Shown one piece after another: positions 58,030-64,000 of a DNA stretch of 64,000 nt. The notes beneath the pieces are model-generated. The model ran no database searches. It was not told the origin of the DNA and saw nothing but the letters and a program-made list of their open reading frames with translations. The translations under genes were made by a program, and so were the position numbers. Origin of the DNA: Antedon mediterranea (lineage: Eukaryota > Echinodermata > Crinoidea > Comatulida > Antedonidae); NCBI RefSeq assembly GCF_964355755.1, contig NC_092670.1, forward strand, positions 12,461,201 to 12,525,200, read 5' to 3'. The first letter of the stretch is position 1; every line of letters begins with the position of its first letter.

Positions 58030-60848
58030 ACCATACACATGTTCGTTAAACGCACGCGGTAGGATTCTACGTTATATTCACTGACAGGCCTTATACTCTC
58101 CTTGTAAGAATAGTGCCGAAGTTAATCAACCACCAAATGTTCCGTAAATTAAAATCAAGTCCGGATTTTAATTACGAGCACCGCTATTTTCCATTTTATA
58201 AGATAAAAATATAAATTTTTACTTAAAAATCAAGAAACAAAATCTGTATTTAGAAAATTACACTAAATGAAAACAATGTTTAGTTCAATACACGCAACAA
58301 CAAAAAACCGAAACAAAACAAGAAAACAATAAACTATGAAGGAAAATGGAAATACTGTAATTGGTTGTATGTACACTACAAAAGAATTACCAGCAAGTCT
58401 AAAATTACGTTCTAATTTTTAGCAAGGTTTGAGACTAAAATTAAACTGGTCACATAGCATTATGTACGTCAGCTTGTAAAAAATGACGTTAAATATACGG
58501 AAAACACTCGAAAACAGAACGACTAACAATATAAAAAAGACAATAACTACAGCGTGGGGCAAGTCTAGCTGGTGAACCAGACAAAATATCTTTTTCGATT
58601 TAATATAATAGTAAAAATATAAATATTTTGGCACATATCGCGTATAATACTTGAGCTCACATCTGTATTCTACAGATTTGGAGCAGGTATATGTCTAATA
58701 CGTCAACGTAAGGAAAAGGAATTCCCGGATTATCTCGAGCATACGGACATGTGGCCAAAGTTAGATAGATTACAATGATTGCATGATGTCTAGGCCCATA
58801 TATAGTGCTTTACAACGCCTCTTTGTACAACGTGTTTAACTGCATTCCAATTTAAACGTCAGCCATATGGCAAAAACGGGAAAATATGAGGTTAGAATTG
58901 GTCGACAAGGTCAATTTAAATATGTACATTAACAGTTTAAGTGCTAAATGTTGGTACACCACAAATCATAGATAAAAGAATATAGTTTATAATCGATATA
59001 TATTACGAGGAACAGAAGGTAGGAGAGGTAGGGAAGCAGGTTCCCGGTGGGGATCGAAGCTTCACCTCAACCGTGTTTGACGTGGACCCTTCCCCTACCC
59101 CTCGTCCCGGCGCCATCGCTGAAAATAAGGTTAAAGATTTGAGTATAGGAACACAGTTTTTATTAAAACATTTTTACGAGCAAAAGAAACTGGTTTTCAA
59201 TTCCTTTTAGGCATAAACAGTACTGTATACAATAAACACGTTACAAATCATAAACTTAACATTCCATTTACGAAACACAGACCTATCTAGTGATTTTGTT
59301 GCCATAACGACCGTTGTAACTTTGTAAGCTATCTTTAAAGGTCGGTTGTCATACCGACAAGAAGAAAACAAAACAACTTAATGCTTCTCAAATAACATTT
59401 AGGCCTATTCCCTTTTGCATACATAAACAAACGCGTTTTCAATAAACGCATTTTTTTAACAGTAAAATGGTTCATTAGGCACAAGTACAGTACTATAGTA
59501 CACTGTAACAGGAAGAAGCCACTGTAGACCTACGGATACCGTGCGGCCATAAAGCAACAAAAATAGTGTTTGCTGTTCCACGGTGCAACTAAGGCACCAT
59601 GAACTATATTCCAAACAATATAAAACCACATTCAATAAATTGTCGTAAAAAAATATTTTCTTTTTCCACTCCTTTTATTGGACTTTTATAATTGTTATCT
59701 ATTCTGTATTATTTTGTATTTCCTTTGGAATATCTTATTTAGTACCTTTTTTTAATGTTTTCGTTAATAATGTACATTATTTAATCCGTGATCCACTGTA
59801 AAGTTTACTATGCTGATACTGAAATTTATCACGTAAACATAATATTGTGTAGGCCTAACTGTATACTACTTGTATTATTTTTAAGCTTCGTTCAGCCGTG
59901 AATAATTCATTACAGATCGTGTTTTGTTTTCATTATAACATATAACATTTTAATATAGCAGTATATAAATATTTATATACTGTAGTAGCATTGTTTACTG
60001 AAACCTAAACTAAAAAAAAATAATAAAATGAATTAGGTGACTAGCTACATGATACAGGAAAATGGTAATACTTGTTTAAATGTTCAATTAAAAATAAATT
60101 TAATTAAATTTTGAGAAAAATGACTATGAAATTTAATCAAATCACAGCATTTTTATCATGAATTTGCGTCAGCAGAAATTTGAGCTGAGCTGATTTAATG
60201 AATAATTTTTAATATTTATGATGTTTGTCGGCAGTAAATAATTAGAATAAAGAGGAAGGTATGCGAGTAAGATTATACCTTTAAAAGATATATTGTCCCC
60301 CAAAAACATGAAAAATGAAGATTAATTAAATCAGACTTTGAATAGGTAATTTTGTAGTTTTAATAAAGTTAATCACTTCCGTAAAAAACGGAAAAAATAA
60401 TGTTTTCTCAAAATAAATGGTCAAATTCAAACAAAAACCCACTGACTGGCCGCCATTTTTTTTGCTTTAAATTACAGTTTTTCAGGTAAATAATTTCGAT
60501 TCAATTATTATTATATATAATTATATTATTTATTATTATTATGTGACATTAAAATGCATGGCATATTAACAAATAAAAATATATTTTGTCAAGGGCACAA
60601 TACATCTTTAAAATTAAAAGTAAAAAGGTTTTCTGATAGTGTTACTGTAAAATAATGCTAGTAAACAAGATAACTTCCTCGTAATACTAAACTAATATAC
60701 TAAACATCCATCTTTCTTTCATTTTTCTTTTCTTATTTTCTCACTTCCGCTCTGACATTTTGCGCATAACAATACTATAAATTAAAAAAAAATTATTATG
60801 ATATAGGGCCTAGATGCACGAGAATCCGTGACGATACAGTAACTATGA
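58030..60848. other. 3' flank of the SSD gene, non-coding
   Basis: AT-rich DNA. A decayed E2-type segment lies at about 58555-58680 (GGGGCAAGTCTAGCTGGTGA, TTTTGGCACATATCGCG). A G+C-rich patch at 58990-59110 has GGGGATCGAAGC and CCCCTCGTCCCGG but makes no tRNA-like fold that I can draw. About 60285-60610 resembles the ACATCTTTAA/CAGACTTTGAATAGG repeat also present near 19160-19260. No gene is supported. Confidence 0.5.
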
Positions 60849-61521
60849 GTACCGTAAATCTTCTAATTGTAACCCTGGGTTATTATTCTTTGATTGTTTT
60901 TTAGAGTGGGTTACTATTAGAAGGGGGATTACTATTAGAGTAGTGGGTTACTATTACTAATCTTAAATTAGGCACCTGAAATAGTAACCCACCTCAACTT
61001 TTCCGGCCAGCAAATCATAGAAAAATAATAAAACAGTTCGAATAAATAATTTGTTTGAACTCTAACTTTATTTTATAAACTCAAAAACACTCAATCCTCC
61101 CCACTCCCGAGATCAACATGCATTATCTCCTTGTTTTCAAAATACGGCTGCATCGTAAACGACCAGACTTCATAAATGTCATTTTGTCAATAGTTTTTGT
61201 GACTCTTAAGCGTGGTTCCCACTAGCGACGCCAACGTAACGTAATATACGCAACGTAATCAAATGCCCTTCTAATAATTGTGTTTGCCCCGCCTGCGTGA
61301 AATCAAACCTGCGATGTTTGCAGCACTGATGCGTCGTCGGTTCCTACTTGTAATTACGCAATACAGCACTTTGCGTCGATACGTCACTGCGTTACGTAGC
61401 GTTCTAGTGGGAACCACGCTTTAGAGTAGTAGGTTATTATTATAGATTGACTTATAAGGTGGGTTACTATTATAAGGGAGGTTACTATTAGAGAGTGGGT
61501 TATTAGAAGATTCACGGTATG
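60849..61521. mobile_element. Inverted-repeat element with a nested MITE
   Basis: The outer ends AGTACCGTAAATCTTCTAAT and TTAGAAGATTCACGGTATGT are inverted relatives, followed inward on both sides by runs of GGGTTACTATTA. A second-subfamily GTTCCCACTAG MITE (61206-61424, AAGCGTGGTTCCCACTAGCG to CTAGTGGGAACCACGCTTTA) is inserted in it. Non-coding. Confidence 0.55.
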
Positions 61522-61611
61522 TACTCTTGTGTTGTATGACGGTTGGACGGCTTGGAGATGTTTTATAAAATGAATTTGGCGTACATAAATTCGTACCATG
61601 CGTTTTATCAT

Positions 61612-61769
61612 AAAGCTTGGTTCCCACTAGAACGTAACGCAAGGACGTAAACGCAACGCAACCGTTTTAACCAATAATCACAAGCGAATAAGCCATCGCT
61701 TGTGATTGGTCAATTCACTTGCGTTGCCGTTACGTCCTTGTGTTGCGTCGCTAGTGGGAACCACGCTTT
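61612..61769. mobile_element. GTTCCCACTAG foldback MITE
   Basis: From AAAGCTTGGTTCCCACTAGA to CGCTAGTGGGAACCACGCTT, in the opposite orientation to the 50036-50885 array, with the internal AATCACAAGCGAATAAGCCA stem. Confidence 0.75.
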
Positions 61770-61985
61770 AGTGATAATATAATAACTATCTATATTGTTT
61801 TTTTTAAAGAGAGAGACATTGATGTAATTTCACTATTTCTTGTTGTTTTTCTCTTACAACTTGCAAATGATTTTTGTAAAACACAACAAAATACAGTAAA
61901 CTCAATTTAGGTAAAAATAAACAAGTCGATTGCTAGCGAATATATTAGGCCTACAGACCCGGACAAAACATTATTTTTCTCAAAA

Positions 61986-62285
61986 ATGCGTCGATGTTAT
62001 ATTTCAATTCGTTACAATTCTATTATGACTGATTTAAGTACACTGAGTACACACGAGTCTGTAACGTTGAAAGATGAGAATGGTTATAGGCATGTAGGCC
62101 TACGTTTTAATTTGGATATCTGCGTGAAACATACCGATGCCACGTGGAGAACTTACGCCTTAATCGTAGGCACACGCGAGACGGATATATCTGAAAATAC
62201 TCATTTCATCCGGGTCGCCATGTTCGTGATATATAGGTCAGGTATGTATTCGTTTGATGTTTGTTTCGATTGGGTTTATTTTTAG
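61986..62285 (+). CDS. Open frame of 99 codons, unknown
   Basis: The translation starts MRRCYISIRYNSIM and includes TLKDENGYRHVGLRFNLDIC. A donor-like CAGGTATGTATT at about 62240 could end a first exon, with an acceptor-like TTATTTTCAG at about 62333. No signal peptide, domain or second copy is seen. A real first exon is possible but unproven. Confidence 0.2.
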   Translation: MRRCYISIRYNSIMTDLSTLSTHESVTLKDENGYRHVGLRFNLDICVKHTDATWRTYALIVGTRETDISENTHFIRVAMFVIYRSGMYSFDVCFDWVYF

Positions 62286-62512
62286 CAAATTAGTACTTTA
62301 CCTTAACAAACTCCAATGTTCTTTTATTTTCAGTGAAAGTGAATATAAATATTATAAATTAAGACTATTTAAGATGTGTTCACACGTACTAGAATATAAC
62401 GAAGCTGATTTGAACTAATGTCCGAGTTAAAATCGAGTGAGTGCTCGTGTTAATTATCTTATACTCCAATACAACTCCGATGTACTGACGTACCTCCGAT
62501 ATAACTACTAAA

Positions 62513-62736
62513 GCTTGGTTCCCACTAGAACGTAACGCAAGGACGTAAACGCAACGCAAGCGTTTTAACCAATGACAAGCGAAGTTATAGCAAAGCGTGG
62601 TTCCCACTAGCGACGCAACACAAGGACGCAACGCAAGTGAATTGACCAATCACATGGCTTATTCGCTTGTCATTGGTTAAAACGCTTGCGTTGCGTTTAC
62701 GTCGTTGCGTTACGTTCTAGTGGGAACCAAGCTTTA
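62513..62736. mobile_element. Two merged GTTCCCACTAG MITEs
   Basis: A half element (AAGCTTGGTTCCCACTAGAA to GACAAGCGAAGTTATAG, 62513-62590) runs straight into a second, shortened element (AAAGCGTGGTTCCCACTAGC to TCTAGTGGGAACCAAGCTTT, about 62593-62736). It is a partial tandem like the truncated unit at 50218-50342. Confidence 0.65.
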
Positions 62737-62749
62737 GAGGTTTCAGATC

Positions 62750-64000
62750 CGGCGACGTTTGAACGCATAACAAGCTAACCCACAAGATTGTCTGTATTTG
62801 ATAGCTTGATAGAGAAAATATCGTGTAAACAAAGCTGCAGGTATGTCGTTTTATTACCGCCCGTATTTTGATTTGATTTTTACAATGTAATCATATAAAT
62901 TCCAGGATGTATCGTGAGGTAAATTTTTAATTTACTGCCTGTACAGTATTATAATACTAATATAACACTAAATTGGTATACAGTAGAACTCATATAGGGG
63001 ACATGCTTTCGTTACCTAACAAAGTGTCCTCTGAAGGGATGGCCCTTGAACATGGTTTGATCGTATTAGGCCTTGCATATTATTAATTCCCCTATGTTCG
63101 TTTCACGGTAAACTTTCCCCTAGGAAATAGGGGTGAACTCTGCATAAAGGGTGTCCTTCCATTAAAATAGACTTGTCTCAAGGACGCGTTATACTTTATA
63201 GGCCTACACATGTTATTACAGATCCCACGGTATTACTGCAACATAATGTAGGTTATTGCAAATAAGGCGAGTGTAATATTGATTCGAAACTCGTACTATT
63301 AAATAATTCCCGCTTTCATCTAAATCCTTGTATTATGTAGAATTATTAAGTTTCCGAGATACTTAATCATCTCTCTAGACTACCTCCTGAACTAGTTTAA
63401 GCTACTATGTCAATCTAATACTGTATGACTGTATAACTGGTGCATACTACAATAAACGACATATGCTTGTAATGCTATTGCCACTAGGATTCAATATTTT
63501 AAAATTACGGCCATATTGAGGAAATAATTATGTTCAATAAATCCAAAGGCTATGTAAAATACAATACAACATAACCCATCACGATTCAAAACCTTAATAA
63601 TGACCAATTAAAATCGGCTAGCCTATTATGATGTATGTTCAAATCAAACCAATGGATTTCATATGTAGAGAGAATATTAGTGTAAATTGATATGATAATG
63701 AGAGAGCATTCTGAATGAATCCAAATATAGTGATATGACGTCAATCAGAGCATTGTCATTTCTTCTGTTTATTTTCCTTTAGCTTTATATAAATAAACGA
63801 AAAAATGATAAATTTGAAACGTAAGCAGCAAGAGAGAAAAGAAATCTTAAAGAAAACATTAATATTTTGAATGGATTCCGAAATAAAAGACCAAATTGAA
63901 TTAAAAAGCAGAATTAATATTTAATACTTATATAAATATATACTAATAACATACCCGCCTTGTATCAGGTATACTTGTTTCAATATATGTTTCGATATTT
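62750..64000. other. Right edge, no gene seen
   Basis: AT-rich DNA without credible open frames, RNA genes or well-formed repeats beyond scattered TAGGCCTA words. It may be intron or flank of something outside the window. Confidence 0.45.

Noticed and set aside
58990-59110. Possible tRNA gene (GGGGATCGAAGC)
   Set aside because: No matching acceptor stem, anticodon arm or box A could be drawn.

Overview
The window is AT-rich eukaryotic DNA: split genes with GT-AG introns, non-LTR retrotransposon debris, a tRNA-derived SINE, many foldback (palindromic) DNA elements and microsatellites. No prokaryotic or organellar gene organisation is seen. The very dense TAGGCCTA words, a lineage-specific Link-domain family, a Patched/SSD-type gene with one coding intron, and the repeat types suggest a marine invertebrate deuterostome, most likely an echinoderm. 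This is an inference; no species can be named from the sequence alone.

Layout. 1-7.7 kb is repeat only: degenerate AACGTTGA repeats, TAGGCCTA-rich DNA, a hAT-like non-autonomous transposon (1802-4534), a 108-bp tandem repeat (about 4745-5760) and three copies of a foldback family (5.76-7.6 kb). 7.7-38.4 kb is a tandem cluster of one gene family, all on the + strand. Each complete unit has a signal-peptide/PAN exon, a 25-nt microexon and one long exon with three Link modules. Copies B (17756-20813) and C (24098-27493) look intact. Copy A (7728-8653) is a lone Link exon. An orphan microexon lies at 15215. Copy D (28829-38360) is a pseudogene with frameshifts, broken further by a 5.1-kb foldback transposon and a 1.1-kb transposon with an 8-bp target duplication. 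A third long foldback sits just downstream (38550-40730). Shared flanks and junctions show that the cluster grew by unequal exchange.

42.1-45.7 kb holds a small three-exon gene for a 75-residue secreted precursor with a CX3C-X9-CX3C core and a dibasic site; I do not recognise it. 45.7-53.6 kb is repeats, including a 20-bp minisatellite, two decayed LINE 3' ends on the minus strand, and an array of five tandem 179-bp foldback MITEs. 53.7-58.0 kb holds a complete Patched-domain (sterol-sensing-domain) membrane protein gene. 58-64 kb is mainly repeats, with more MITEs, one inserted within another element.

Functionally, the PAN-Link proteins should be secreted glycan- or protein-binding molecules, the small gene a secreted cysteine-stabilised peptide, and the SSD protein a 12-pass membrane transporter or receptor. 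Nothing in the sequence ties the three into one pathway. The repeated PAN-Link family and the small peptide gene are the most likely novelties.
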